A DNA stretch of 64,000 bases from the NCBI RefSeq assembly GCF_025961225.1, contig NZ_JAOQNG010000010.1, positions 1,478,501 through 1,542,500 of the forward strand, given 5' to 3'. Shown here one piece after another: positions 8,478 to 16,545 of the stretch. The position numbers and the translations under genes are program-made. Each line of letters opens with the position of its first letter. Within the stretch, counting starts at the first letter, position 1. The DNA is from Azospirillum canadense (GTDB taxonomy: Bacteria > Pseudomonadota > Alphaproteobacteria > Azospirillales > Azospirillaceae). The notes under the pieces were generated by a model. It searched no databases. It had not been told where the DNA came from and was given only the letters and a program-made list of their open reading frames with translations.

Positions 8478-10169
8478 ATGCTGAACATTCTCAGAAGTCT
8501 GAAAATCGGACCCAAGGTGTATCTGCTCGTCAGCCTTCAGGTGGCGGTCGCGGCCGTTACCGGGCTGATGGGCGTTGTCGCGATGCAGGATCTCGCGGCC
8601 AAGTCCGAATTCATCGAAAAGGCGGCCAGCCGGCAGTTCCTGGGGGAACGCCTGAACGCGCTCGTGCTGTCGGTTGTGATGGACTCGCGCGGCGTCTACA
8701 TGGCGAAGGACGCGGCGGAGGTTGAGAAGTTCGGCAAGCCCCTGCTCGCGACGCTGAAGACGCTGGGCGACCGGCTGGGCGACCTGAAGGCCCTCACCCC
8801 GCCGGACTCGCGGCCGTCGCTGGACGCCGTCGCCGCGAAGGCGGAGGAGTTCGTCCGCTTCCGCACCGAACTCGTCCGCATCGCCCGCGACAAGGGCGCG
8901 CCGGAAGGGCGGCTGTACGGCGACAACGACGCGAACCGCAGCAACCGCCAAGCGCTGAACACCGCGCTGGAAGCGCTCGGCGCCGAGCAGAAGACCATGA
9001 TCGACCGCCTGCACGCGGAACTGGCGGCGGCGCAGAGCCGCTGGACCCTGCTGATGGTCGGCTTCGGCCTCGGCGGCGTGGCCTTCGGCCTGTTCCTCGC
9101 GGTGGTGGTGGCGCGCGGCATGATCGCCCGTCCGATCGGCGGCATGACCACGGCCATGAAGGACATCGCCGCCGGCAACGTGGCGGCCGAGGTGCCGGGC
9201 ACGCGCAACAGCGACGAGATCGGCGACATGGCCCGCGCCGTCCTGGTCTTCCGCGACGCCCTGAAGCGGAACCGGGATCTGGCGGAGCAGGAACGCCAAG
9301 ACACCGCCGCCCGCCAGCAGCGCCAGGACCGGCTGGAGGCGTTGACCCGCGCCTTCGCCGACAAGGTCGGCGGGCTGTGCCGCACGCTGAACGGCGAAGC
9401 TGACAGCATCCGTTCCAACGCCGAATCCCTGACCCACGCCGCCGACGATGCCTCCCGCCGGTCCTCGACGGTGGCCGCGGCGGCGGAGCAGGCGACCGGC
9501 AACGTGCAGACCGTGGCGACCGCGACGGAGCAGCTGTCCTCCTCCATCGGCGAAATCAGCGCCCGCATCGGCGAGGCCGCCCGCATCGCCAGCGAGGCGG
9601 AGCACGAGGCCCAGCGCACCAACGTCACCATCCAGGGCCTCGCCCAGGCGGCGGAGAAGATCGGCGCGGTGGTCAACCTGATCACGGAGATCGCCAGCCA
9701 GACCAACCTGCTGGCCCTGAACGCGACCATCGAAGCCGCCCGCGCCGGCGAGGCGGGCAAGGGCTTCGCGGTCGTGGCGTCGGAGGTGAAGAACCTCGCC
9801 AACCAGACCGCCCGGGCGACCGAGGAGATCTCGGCCCAGATCGTCGCCATCCAGGCGGAGACGCAGCAGGCGGTGGGCGCCATCAGCGGGATCGTCGGCA
9901 CCATCGAGCGCATCAACGACATCAGCGCCGGCGTCGCCGCCGCGGTGGAGGAACAAGGTGCCGCGACCCGCGAGATCACCCGCAACGTCCAGGAAGCCGC
10001 CGTCGGCACGCAGGAGGTGTCGGCGACCATCTCCGGCGTGTCCCAGGCGGCCGGCCGCACCGGCGAGGCGGCCGGCGGTCTGCTCGGCGCCGCCCAGGGC
10101 CTGACCGTTCACGCCCGCACCCTGCAAAGCGACGTGGACGACTTCGCCCGCCAGATGAAGGCGGTGTGA
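8478..10169 (+). CDS. Methyl-accepting chemotaxis protein (transmembrane)
   Basis: A 563-residue inner-membrane chemoreceptor. A first membrane segment lies near residues 18-38, an all-helical periplasmic sensor of about 150 residues follows, and a second membrane segment lies near 193-213. A HAMP domain (RPIGGMTTAMKDIAAGN) and a cytoplasmic signalling domain complete it. The kinase-contact tip is IASQTNLLALNATIEAARAG and is followed by GFAVVASEVKNLANQT. No C-terminal CheR-tethering pentapeptide is visible. The gene is monocistronic and not part of the chemosensory operon at 21717. The 282 bases upstream hold no gene and are somewhat less GC-rich near the start codon, as expected of a promoter region. 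The ligand is unknown. Confidence 0.93.
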   Translation: MLNILRSLKIGPKVYLLVSLQVAVAAVTGLMGVVAMQDLAAKSEFIEKAASRQFLGERLNALVLSVVMDSRGVYMAKDAAEVEKFGKPLLATLKTLGDRLGDLKALTPPDSRPSLDAVAAKAEEFVRFRTELVRIARDKGAPEGRLYGDNDANRSNRQALNTALEALGAEQKTMIDRLHAELAAAQSRWTLLMVGFGLGGVAFGLFLAVVVARGMIARPIGGMTTAMKDIAAGNVAAEVPGTRNSDEIGDMARAVLVFRDALKRNRDLAEQERQDTAARQQRQDRLEALTRAFADKVGGLCRTLNGEADSIRSNAESLTHAADDASRRSSTVAAAAEQATGNVQTVATATEQLSSSIGEISARIGEAARIASEAEHEAQRTNVTIQGLAQAAEKIGAVVNLITEIASQTNLLALNATIEAARAGEAGKGFAVVASEVKNLANQTARATEEISAQIVAIQAETQQAVGAISGIVGTIERINDISAGVAAAVEEQGAATREITRNVQEAAVGTQEVSATISGVSQAAGRTGEAAGGLLGAAQGLTVHARTLQSDVDDFARQMKAV

Positions 10170-10199
10170 GGGGCCTCTGCGGATCCAAAACAACCAAAG

Positions 10200-10226
10200 C
10201 CCCTCTCCCTTGAGGGAAGAGGGGCG
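10200..10226 (+). terminator. GC-rich hairpin after the chemoreceptor gene
   Basis: A 12-bp stem with one bulge (gcccctctccct / agggaagaggggc) and a two-base loop, 30 bases after the chemoreceptor stop. No strong T-run follows, so it may be a weak or bidirectional terminator between two convergent genes, or a minimal member of the family A palindromes. Confidence 0.5.
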
Positions 10227-10236
10227 GTTGAAACCG

Positions 10237-10581
10237 TTAATAATCCCGGCCCGGCCGGCCGCGCGGCGGGAAGCGGCTGGAGGTGGCGCGGTAGCCGCCG
10301 GGCCCCTCGGCTCCGCCCTCGCCCGTGGGCTCCCCGCCCTCCTCTCCCGGAGCGCGGCGGGATTGGCGGTCCATCATGCCGGCGGCTTCGGCGCGGGTGA
10401 CGTTGGCCTCCAGGTCACGGATGCGCGCCTGCAAGCTTCCGATTACCGCGGTGCCAGCCTGGCGGGCCTTGAACTGCTCAAGATCCTGTTTCAGACGCAG
10501 CAACTGGTTTTTCTGCTCGGCGAGGCTTGGCCCGTCCTTGCGTTTCGGGACGCGATACACTTTCTCGTCGAATCGATTCAC
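10237..10581 (-). CDS. Small coiled-coil hypothetical protein
   Basis: A 114-residue protein without a recognised family. Residues 12-65 are strongly helical and charged (AEQKNQLLRLKQDLEQFKA and LQARIRDLEANVTRAE) and should form a coiled coil. The C-terminal 45 residues are disordered and rich in Gly, Arg and Pro. A GTG at 10581 is chosen because gggagag lies five bases upstream; an ATG at 10644 is in frame but lacks a ribosome site. Likely cytoplasmic. Function unknown. Confidence 0.65.
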   Translation of the reverse strand: MNRFDEKVYRVPKRKDGPSLAEQKNQLLRLKQDLEQFKARQAGTAVIGSLQARIRDLEANVTRAEAAGMMDRQSRRAPGEEGGEPTGEGGAEGPGGYRATSSRFPPRGRPGRDY

Positions 10582-10697
10582 AGCGTCTCTCCCAATCTGC
10601 TTATATGCAGATTGTGCGCGAACGCGAAAACACCATCGCTCCATAAGGAATAGACCCGCAGTCTCGGCCGAAGGTGGAGGCGTCGGTTCGGCCCCGC

Positions 10698-11147
10698 TCA
10701 GGCGCCATAGCCCTCGTTCCCCCGCTCCGCCGCGCGCGCGGCGGCGAGGTCCTCGCGGTAGCGGCGCAGGCGCGCGTAGGCCGGCCAAGCCATCCCCACC
10801 AGCGGGTCGCACCAGTGGACCAGCACCATCAGGCCGAGCCCGGCGAAGCCGCCGAACAGCGCGCCGTACAGCAACCCGCCCAGCACCCCCAGCACCCACC
10901 CGTCGGCGGAGCGCAGGCCGCTCCAGGCCTCCAGCACGGCCATGCCGGCGGTGGCGGCCAGCGCCAGCAGCGCGCCCACGCGGCCCGGCGCGTACCAGAT
11001 GCGCAGGTCCGCGGGCGTCAGCCCGTAGTCCTCAGGCACGGGACGGGCCGTATCCTCCGCCGATACCGACGGCGAAGCCGGCGCCCCGCCACCCTGGATC
11101 ACGCGCCAGCCCCGTCCGGGGCTGTTGTCTTGGTCAAGCCGTTCCAT
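10698..11147 (-). CDS. Hypothetical membrane protein
   Basis: About 149 residues. The first 55 residues are polar and the middle contains two or three hydrophobic stretches (VGALLALAATAGMAVLEAW; GWVLGVLGGLLYGALFGGFA; GLGLMVLVHW). A charged C-terminus (AYARLRRYREDLAAARAAER) follows. The topology suggests a small inner-membrane protein. The ATG at 11147 (MERLDQDN) is chosen because upstream residues look like non-coding translation. No family recognised. Confidence 0.6.
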   Translation of the reverse strand: MERLDQDNSPGRGWRVIQGGGAPASPSVSAEDTARPVPEDYGLTPADLRIWYAPGRVGALLALAATAGMAVLEAWSGLRSADGWVLGVLGGLLYGALFGGFAGLGLMVLVHWCDPLVGMAWPAYARLRRYREDLAAARAAERGNEGYGA

Positions 11148-11202
11148 CGCGCGATAGTGCGCGGACGGCGCGGCTTCGGCAACGCCTGTTTCACCCCCGG
11201 CT

Positions 11203-11430
11203 TCAGCCGGGGAATGGCAGCCCGGCGGCACGCGGCTCAGCCGGCCCGGCGCCGAAGGCGGAGCGCCGGCCGGCGTCGCCCGCGACGACCTCGCAGTCCT
11301 CCTCGGACGCGTATTTCACAATGGTGCCGTCGATCAGGCGCAGGTCGTAGGATTGGCTGCCGCCCAGGGTCCGGGCGATCACCATGGCTTCGCGCCCCTG
11401 GTGGCGCACTTTCGTTCCCAACCGCAACAT
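11203..11430 (-). CDS. Small hypothetical protein
   Basis: A 75-residue protein starting MLRLGTKVRHQGREAMVIAR, with a gaggagacc ribosome site directly upstream. The first 50 residues read like a small SH3-like beta-barrel (VRHQGREAMVIART, YDLRLIDGTIVKYASEEDCE), similar in flavour to modules that read DNA, RNA or protein tails, but no family can be named. The C-terminus is disordered. It is divergent from slyX. Confidence 0.6.
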   Translation of the reverse strand: MLRLGTKVRHQGREAMVIARTLGGSQSYDLRLIDGTIVKYASEEDCEVVAGDAGRRSAFGAGPAEPRAAGLPFPG

Positions 11431-11598
11431 GGTCTCCTCGCAATTTTGTTGCTTTGTTGAACCAACCCTAACCCCGGCCGTGCGGAACGGCCCTGCAACA
11501 AAAAAGCGGCCAACAAAAGGCGGGAATCGAACGTTCCAATACAGTACAAAACGGCCGGCGCCGACCGGCGCTGGGACTCGTGACTGTGGGAATTGGGA

Positions 11599-11814
11599 AT
11601 GGACGACGCTGTCGAACGCCGCCTGAGCGAACTGGAAAGCCGGATCGCCCACCACGAGCGCATGGCCGAGGAGCTATCCTCGGTGATGTTCGAGCAGGGG
11701 CGGACCATCGACCTTCTGACGGCGCACCTGCGCCGCCTGCGCGACCGCGTGGCCGAGCTGGAATCCGGCGCGCCCCGCGCCTCGCAGGACGAGCCTCCGC
11801 CCCCGCATTATTGA
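11599..11814 (+). CDS. slyX: SlyX family protein
   Basis: A 71-residue protein matching SlyX in length and pattern: a single long helix (AVERRLSELESRIAHHERM, then LSSVMFEQGRTIDLLTAHL) that forms a coiled coil, and a proline-rich C-terminal tail ending PPPPHY, as is usual for SlyX. Its molecular role is unknown. The ATG at 11599 follows a ggga ribosome-like stretch. Confidence 0.85.
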   Translation: MDDAVERRLSELESRIAHHERMAEELSSVMFEQGRTIDLLTAHLRRLRDRVAELESGAPRASQDEPPPPHY

Positions 11815-11841
11815 GGAGGCTTCCGTCACCGGCACGCGAGA

Positions 11842-11922
11842 CACCACCAAGACACCCGGGGCATCAAGAATCCCCGCGCCCGCCACGGGATGGACTCTTG
11901 GTGTCTTGGTGCCTTGGTGGTG
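11842..11922. repeat. Family B intergenic palindrome (caccaccaag type), copy 1
   Basis: About 81 bases that begin caccaccaag and end cttggtggtg, with imperfectly complementary arms. Its reverse complement closely matches the element at 17924-18004. It lies between slyX and a convergent small gene. It has hairpin-forming potential and no coding sense. Confidence 0.75.
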
Positions 11923-11937
11923 CTGAAACATCACGCC

Positions 11938-12198
11938 TCAGCGCACGCGCCAGCCGGCCTTCGGGCCGCCCCAGGTGATCTGCGGGCCGGGCGGCGGGCG
12001 GCGGGCGCAGTCGGCGCCCGCGCAGCCGCAGGCGGGGAACAGGCATCGGTCGCCGTTCACGTCGGTCGCCTGCACGGCCAGCTCGTAGCGGGTGCCGCGC
12101 ATCAGCTGCGCGCCCACGGCGCTGTTGCGTTCGTAATGTTCGACGACGGCCAGCAAACGGAGCATCCGGGCGCGCTGTCCTTTACTGTCGAGGCTCAT
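11938..12198 (-). CDS. Small Cys-containing hypothetical protein
   Basis: An 86-residue protein. The N-terminal half is helical (ARMLRLLAVVEHYERN) and the C-terminal half has a cysteine cluster CLFPACGCAGADC (four cysteines within 13 residues) that could bind a metal, followed by a basic proline/glycine tail. A gggagagtgag ribosome site precedes the ATG. No family recognised. Metal binding is inference. Confidence 0.6.
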   Translation of the reverse strand: MSLDSKGQRARMLRLLAVVEHYERNSAVGAQLMRGTRYELAVQATDVNGDRCLFPACGCAGADCARRPPPGPQITWGGPKAGWRVR

Positions 12199-12363
12199 CT
12201 CACTCTCCCGCCTTGGCCGTCCGCACCACGCCGGCCGCGTGCCGGGCCGGTGCGGTTATGAAACGGCAAGACGGGGACTTGGCTCCATCGTGCAAGCGCC
12301 TTACCCACCGCTTTCCCCGGTTGTTCCGGACGCGGTTCCCCCTTGGTGACGGGAATGAGCAGG

Positions 12364-14013
12364 TTAGGCGGCGCCAGCGGTCGCGGTCAGGTTTTCCGAC
12401 CAGCGGACGGCCCGGTTGCGCCCGTCGCGCTTGGCTTGGTAGAGCGCCTGGTCGGCGAAGCGCAGGGCCTCCGCCACGTCTGCGGAATCGGCCGGCCACT
12501 GGGCGACGCCAATGGAACAGCCGACCCTCACCGCCTCCCCCTTCACCACGACCGGTTCGTTCACCGCTGCGATGATCCGGGCGGCGAGATCATCCAGGTT
12601 GGGCGGCTCCGTCCCTGTGCGGGCTGGCAGGACCGCGGCGAACTCGTCGCCGCCGAGCCGGGCGACCACGTCGTCGCCGCGGAAGCAGGCGGCCAGCCGC
12701 CCGCCAACCTGGCGCAGCACGATGTCGCCGACGTCGTGCCCCAGCCGGTCGTTGACCGGCTTGAAGCCGTCCAGGTCGATGTAGAGGAAGGTGGCGGAGC
12801 CGCCGCCGGAGGTCGTCGCCTCCACATACTGCTCGAAATAGCGACGGTTCGGCAGGGCGGTCAGCCGGTCCTGGTAGGCGATGTCCTCCAGGCGGACCAG
12901 CGCCGCGTCGCGGTGGACCAGCCCGTCCACGAGGTCGCGCAGGGTCGCCGACAGCGAGGCGATCTCCGCCGACCCCGCGACGACCGGCATTTCCGCCGCG
13001 CGGTCGCCGGCGCGGATTTGCTCCGCGGCCACGGCGATGCGGCGCAGCGGGCCGGTGACGCGCCCGGCGGCCAGCCAGCCCAGCGCGCTGAACAGCAGCA
13101 CCATCGCCCCGCCGACCAGGACTGATTCCACCGTCTGCGCCGTTGCCGGCGCGTAAGCAACCTCCAGCGGCTGGCGGGCGATGACGCTCCAGCCCAGGCC
13201 CTTGTAGGTCAGGTGCCCGTTGCCGAAGGCGTAGCCGGTGAGGTAGTCGCGGCCGTCCGGCCAGGTCTCCACCGCCCAGCCGCGGTCGTTGCTCTGGGCG
13301 CGGCGCACCGCGTCGATCTCCAGCTTGGCGCCCAGCAACTCGCGCGGTCCCAGCAGCACGGTACGGTCGGCCGCCACAATGAACAGCTCCAGCCCTGGCC
13401 GGTCCTGCATCGTCGCCATCAGCGCCCGGCGCAGATCGCGCGTCCATTCCCAGCTGAGGTGGGTCGCCAGCACCGCCGCCACATGGCCATCCGCGTCGCG
13501 CACGGGAATGGAGATGTCGACGAACTTCATCGCCTCGCCGCTGGGGTTCGGCAGCAGGTTGGCCAGCATCACCGCATCGTGCACGTCACCGACGAATAGG
13601 CCGTTCAGCCCGTTCCGGTAGACCGGCCGGGCGGAGATGTCGGCACCGTCCAGGATACCGTCGGTCGCCGCCAGCACTTTGCCCTTCGGGTCGACGATGC
13701 CCATCCAGGACATGGTCGGGAAGGTCGCCTTGAAGTCGTCCAGCAGCCGGCGCATCGCCGCCGGGTCGCCCAGGTTGTGGATCACGCCGAGCTTGGCAAG
13801 CATGGCGACCTCGCTGGAGCGCGCCCACATGGAGCCGTCGAGCTGGTCGGCCATCTGGTCGGCGGCCTCCGACAGCGACCGGCCAATGGCGTTCTCGATC
13901 CGCGCGCGCGAGCGCATCCCAGTCAGGCCGGCCAGCACGACGGACACGCCCAGCACCAGCGCCGCGCTGGTCAGCGCCACCGTCGTCCGCAGCCCGCGTT
14001 CCCTGGCGACCAT
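12364..14013 (-). CDS. Membrane diguanylate cyclase (dCache-HAMP-GGDEF)
   Basis: About 549 residues. A membrane segment lies at 10-32, a double-Cache-like periplasmic sensor at about 40-285 and a second membrane segment at about 298-318. HAMP follows to about 375 and a GGDEF domain occupies 385-540. The catalytic motif RLGGDEF is intact, so it should make cyclic di-GMP from GTP. RGDD sits five residues before GGDEF and is the inhibitory I-site (RxxD), implying product feedback. The ATG at 14013 has the ribosome site ggaggggtgcggcg. The sensor ligand is unknown. It is the only GGDEF gene in the window and lies about 8 kb from the Wsp-like operon, which lacks one. Confidence 0.92.
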   Translation of the reverse strand: MVARERGLRTTVALTSAALVLGVSVVLAGLTGMRSRARIENAIGRSLSEAADQMADQLDGSMWARSSEVAMLAKLGVIHNLGDPAAMRRLLDDFKATFPTMSWMGIVDPKGKVLAATDGILDGADISARPVYRNGLNGLFVGDVHDAVMLANLLPNPSGEAMKFVDISIPVRDADGHVAAVLATHLSWEWTRDLRRALMATMQDRPGLELFIVAADRTVLLGPRELLGAKLEIDAVRRAQSNDRGWAVETWPDGRDYLTGYAFGNGHLTYKGLGWSVIARQPLEVAYAPATAQTVESVLVGGAMVLLFSALGWLAAGRVTGPLRRIAVAAEQIRAGDRAAEMPVVAGSAEIASLSATLRDLVDGLVHRDAALVRLEDIAYQDRLTALPNRRYFEQYVEATTSGGGSATFLYIDLDGFKPVNDRLGHDVGDIVLRQVGGRLAACFRGDDVVARLGGDEFAAVLPARTGTEPPNLDDLAARIIAAVNEPVVVKGEAVRVGCSIGVAQWPADSADVAEALRFADQALYQAKRDGRNRAVRWSENLTATAGAA

Positions 14014-14132
14014 CGCCGCACCCCTCCCTGCCGTCCCACCCGCGCAGCCGACCGGGGCCGTCATGCCGGACGGCCCACGTCCGCGCGGACAAAAAAGTTC
14101 GCATACCTACTTCGATTTTTCCAGAAACAGGT

Positions 14133-14958
14133 GTGACCGTGCGGGGATGGCAGGGTCCATGCGGTGCGGCGGCCGCCCGCGAAGCGGTGAGGCGCCGCAC
14201 CGGCGCCACCCCCGGCGCCCGGCTGCATGTGCTGACCGTGGGCATCGACGATTACGGCGAGAAGGCGAAGGGGCTGGGCCTGACCTACACCGCCAGGGAC
14301 ACCCGCGACGTGATGGCCACCTTGGACGGCGAGCAGGGCACGCCCTACGGCAAGGCGCTCGCCCAATCCGTCACCGACAAGGACGCGACGCGGGTCGGCA
14401 TCCTCGACGCGCTGAGCGCCATGCGGGCGGGCATGCGCGGCAGCGACCCCACGCAAGATTTGGCAGTGATCCTGCTCTCCGGTCACGGGAAGTCATCGAC
14501 GGGGAGTTTCATGTCATCGCCCACGGGGTCGATTCGCTTCAGCCCTCCCGCATGGCCGCGGCCAGCCTCTCCCTGTCGGAGTTGCGTCGGCAGGTGGAGT
14601 TGTTGGCGGAACGGAGCCGGGTGCTGCTTCTGCTCGACACCTGCCATTCCGGCACGGTCGGCGGCGGCCGGGCGCCAAGGCGCTCAGCGCCGCCCTGGCG
14701 GGCAGCAACGCCACCGTCATCACCTCGTCGAGCGTCGACCAGAAATCCTACCAAAGCGCCCGCTGGGGCCACGGCGCCTTCACCTTCGCCTTGCTGGAGG
14801 CGTTCGGCAAGGCGGCCGACACCGACCACAACGGCATGATCAGCGTGTCGGAACTGGTCGCCCATCTGGCGAAGCGCGTCCCGGACCTGACCGCAGGCGC
14901 CCAGACCACCGGCATGGAGATGCGGTTCGAATCCAACCTGTTCGCCGCCGGGCTGTGA
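14133..14958 (+). pseudogene. Caspase-like (peptidase C14) gene remnant with two frameshifts
   Basis: Translation follows a caspase-family domain across three frames. Frame one gives LHVLTVGIDDYGEKAKGLGL and then ILLSGHG, containing the catalytic His. The frame shifts near 14485-14492 to give VIDGEFHVIAHGVDSL and LLLLDTCHSG, containing the catalytic Cys. It shifts again near 14660-14680 to give ALSAALAGSNATVITSSS through FESNLFAAGL and a stop. Each shift fits loss of one base. No good start or N-terminal domain is present (bacterial members often have WD40 or other repeats before the protease). Both catalytic residues survive in the reading. It is either a recent pseudogene or has assembly errors. 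Confidence 0.75.
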
Positions 14959-15037
14959 GCGTCACGGCCGACGGACACGCCGGTTAGCTTCGCCCGAAAC
15001 GCGCGGTGTGCAGGGAATTTTGGAAGATTTGGGAAGT

Positions 15038-15111
15038 TGGTTGGGGGACTAGGATTCGAACCTAGGCTGGCGGAGTCAGAGTCCGCTGTCCTACCGCTAG
15101 ACGATCCCCCA
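15038..15111 (-). tRNA. tRNA-Gln (CTG anticodon)
   Basis: Reverse complement starts TGGGGGATCGTCTAGCGGTA. The anticodon loop CTCTGAC reads CTG (codon CAG). The T arm is CCTAGGTTCGAATCCTAG and the acceptor pairs TGGGGGA with TCCCCCA. CCA is encoded. Last of five tRNAs on this strand. Confidence 0.95.
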
Positions 15112-15112
15112 A

Positions 15113-15187
15113 TGGTGGTCCCGGCTGGGATTGAACCAGCGACCCCTACGATGTCAACGTAGTGCTCTCCCGCTGAGCTACAGGACC
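15113..15187 (-). tRNA. tRNA-Val (GAC anticodon)
   Basis: Reverse complement starts GGTCCTGTAGCTCAGCGGGA. The anticodon stem CTACG/CGTAG encloses TTGACAT, anticodon GAC (codon GTC). The T loop is GGTTCAATCC and CCA is encoded. It is separated from tRNA-Gln by one base. Confidence 0.95.
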
Positions 15188-15245
15188 AAACCGCGAGACA
15201 CCTACAACCAAACACTGTGGCCACACGGGGTGACCGAAGAGAAAG

Positions 15246-15322
<77 letters not shown>

Positions 15323-15421
15323 GTCGTAGGCGACCTTCTAAAGAACAAAGGCCGCCGAAGCAAGCACTAAATTCAACCTTACCAAACTTACTCAAGTCAA
15401 CCAACCAACCGCCGAAGAAGT

Positions 15422-15497
15422 TGGTGGAGCCGAGGGGGATCGAACCCCTGACCTCCTCATTGCGAACGAGGCGCTCTCCCAGCTGAGCTACGGCCCC
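15422..15497 (-). tRNA. tRNA-Ala (CGC anticodon)
   Basis: Reverse complement starts GGGGCCGTAGCTCAGCTGGG. The anticodon loop TTCGCAA reads CGC (codon GCG, which should be common in this GC-rich genome). The T loop is GGTTCGATCC, the acceptor pairs GGGGCCG with CGGCTCC and CCA is encoded. Confidence 0.94.
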
Positions 15498-15498
15498 A

Positions 15499-15573
<75 letters not shown>

Positions 15574-15758
15574 ATCGGCGGGAGCGGGTGAATAGCAATC
15601 CCCGGCCCCCCTGTCAAAGGGGAAAATATCGAAGGGGTGATTTCTTCCCGAAACCGGCCCCGGACTAGCCACCAAGGCCAGCTTGCGGCCGCCCGGCCGG
15701 CCCGCGCAGACTGGCCGCGCTTCGGGTCCGCAAGAGGCCCATCATAATGGGAGGGATC

Positions 15759-16511
15759 ATGGACAGGCTTACCGGCAAGACTGCCCTGCTGACCGCGGCG
15801 GGCCAGGGCATCGGCCGCGCCACGGCGCTGGCCTTCGCGGCCGAGGGCGCGCGGGTGATCGCCACGGACGTCAACGAAGACGCGCTGGAGCGGCTGCGCG
15901 CCGAGAACGGCGCCATCGAGACGCGCCGGCTCGACGTCCGCGATTCGGCGGCGGTGACGGAAGCGGCGCGGGCGATCGGGCCGGTGCAGGTGCTGTTCAA
16001 CTGCGCCGGCTTCGTCCATCACGGGACCATCCTGGACTGCGCGCCGGCCGACTGGGACTTCTCGCTCGACCTCAACGTCGGGTCCATGTACCGGATGTGC
16101 CGCGCCTTCCTGCCGGCCATGCTGGACCAGGCCCAGCAGGGGAAGACCGCCAGCATCATCAACATGTCGTCGGGCGCCTCCAGCATCAAAGGCGTGCCGA
16201 ACCGCTTCGTGTACGGCACCACCAAGGCGGCGGTGATCGGGCTGACCAAGTCCATCGCCGCGGACTTCGTCGGACGCGGCGTGCGCTGCAACGCCATCTG
16301 CCCGGGCACGGTCCAGACGCCGTCGCTGGACGACCGCATCGCCGCCCAAGGCGATGTGGAGACGGCGCGCGCCGCCTTCATCAGCCGCCAGCCCATGGGC
16401 CGCCTCGGCAAGCCGGAGGAGATCGCGGCGCTGGCCGTCTATCTGGCGTCCGACGAATCGGCCTTCACCACCGGCGCCATCCACGTCATCGACGGCGGCT
16501 GGACCTTGTAA
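15759..16511 (+). CDS. SDR family oxidoreductase
   Basis: A 250-residue classical short-chain dehydrogenase/reductase. The NAD(P)-binding motif is TAAGQGIG near residue 12, followed by NCAG, a catalytic Ser in INMSSGAS and the Y-x3-K pair in YGTTK. Asp in VIATDVNEDAL suggests NAD rather than NADP. The overall sequence, including CPGTVQTPSL, resembles the branch holding 2-keto-3-deoxy-L-fuconate dehydrogenases and DHRS6-type hydroxybutyrate dehydrogenases. The exact substrate cannot be fixed. The ATG at 15759 is chosen over 15747 because gggaggg lies just upstream. Confidence 0.88.
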   Translation: MDRLTGKTALLTAAGQGIGRATALAFAAEGARVIATDVNEDALERLRAENGAIETRRLDVRDSAAVTEAARAIGPVQVLFNCAGFVHHGTILDCAPADWDFSLDLNVGSMYRMCRAFLPAMLDQAQQGKTASIINMSSGASSIKGVPNRFVYGTTKAAVIGLTKSIAADFVGRGVRCNAICPGTVQTPSLDDRIAAQGDVETARAAFISRQPMGRLGKPEEIAALAVYLASDESAFTTGAIHVIDGGWTL

Positions 16512-16545
16512 GGGGGGCTTGCGTCCGAGGCCCGCATGACGGCAC

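Noticed and set aside
8424..10193. A 589-codon minus-strand frame
   Set aside because: It is antisense to a clear chemoreceptor with all expected domains.
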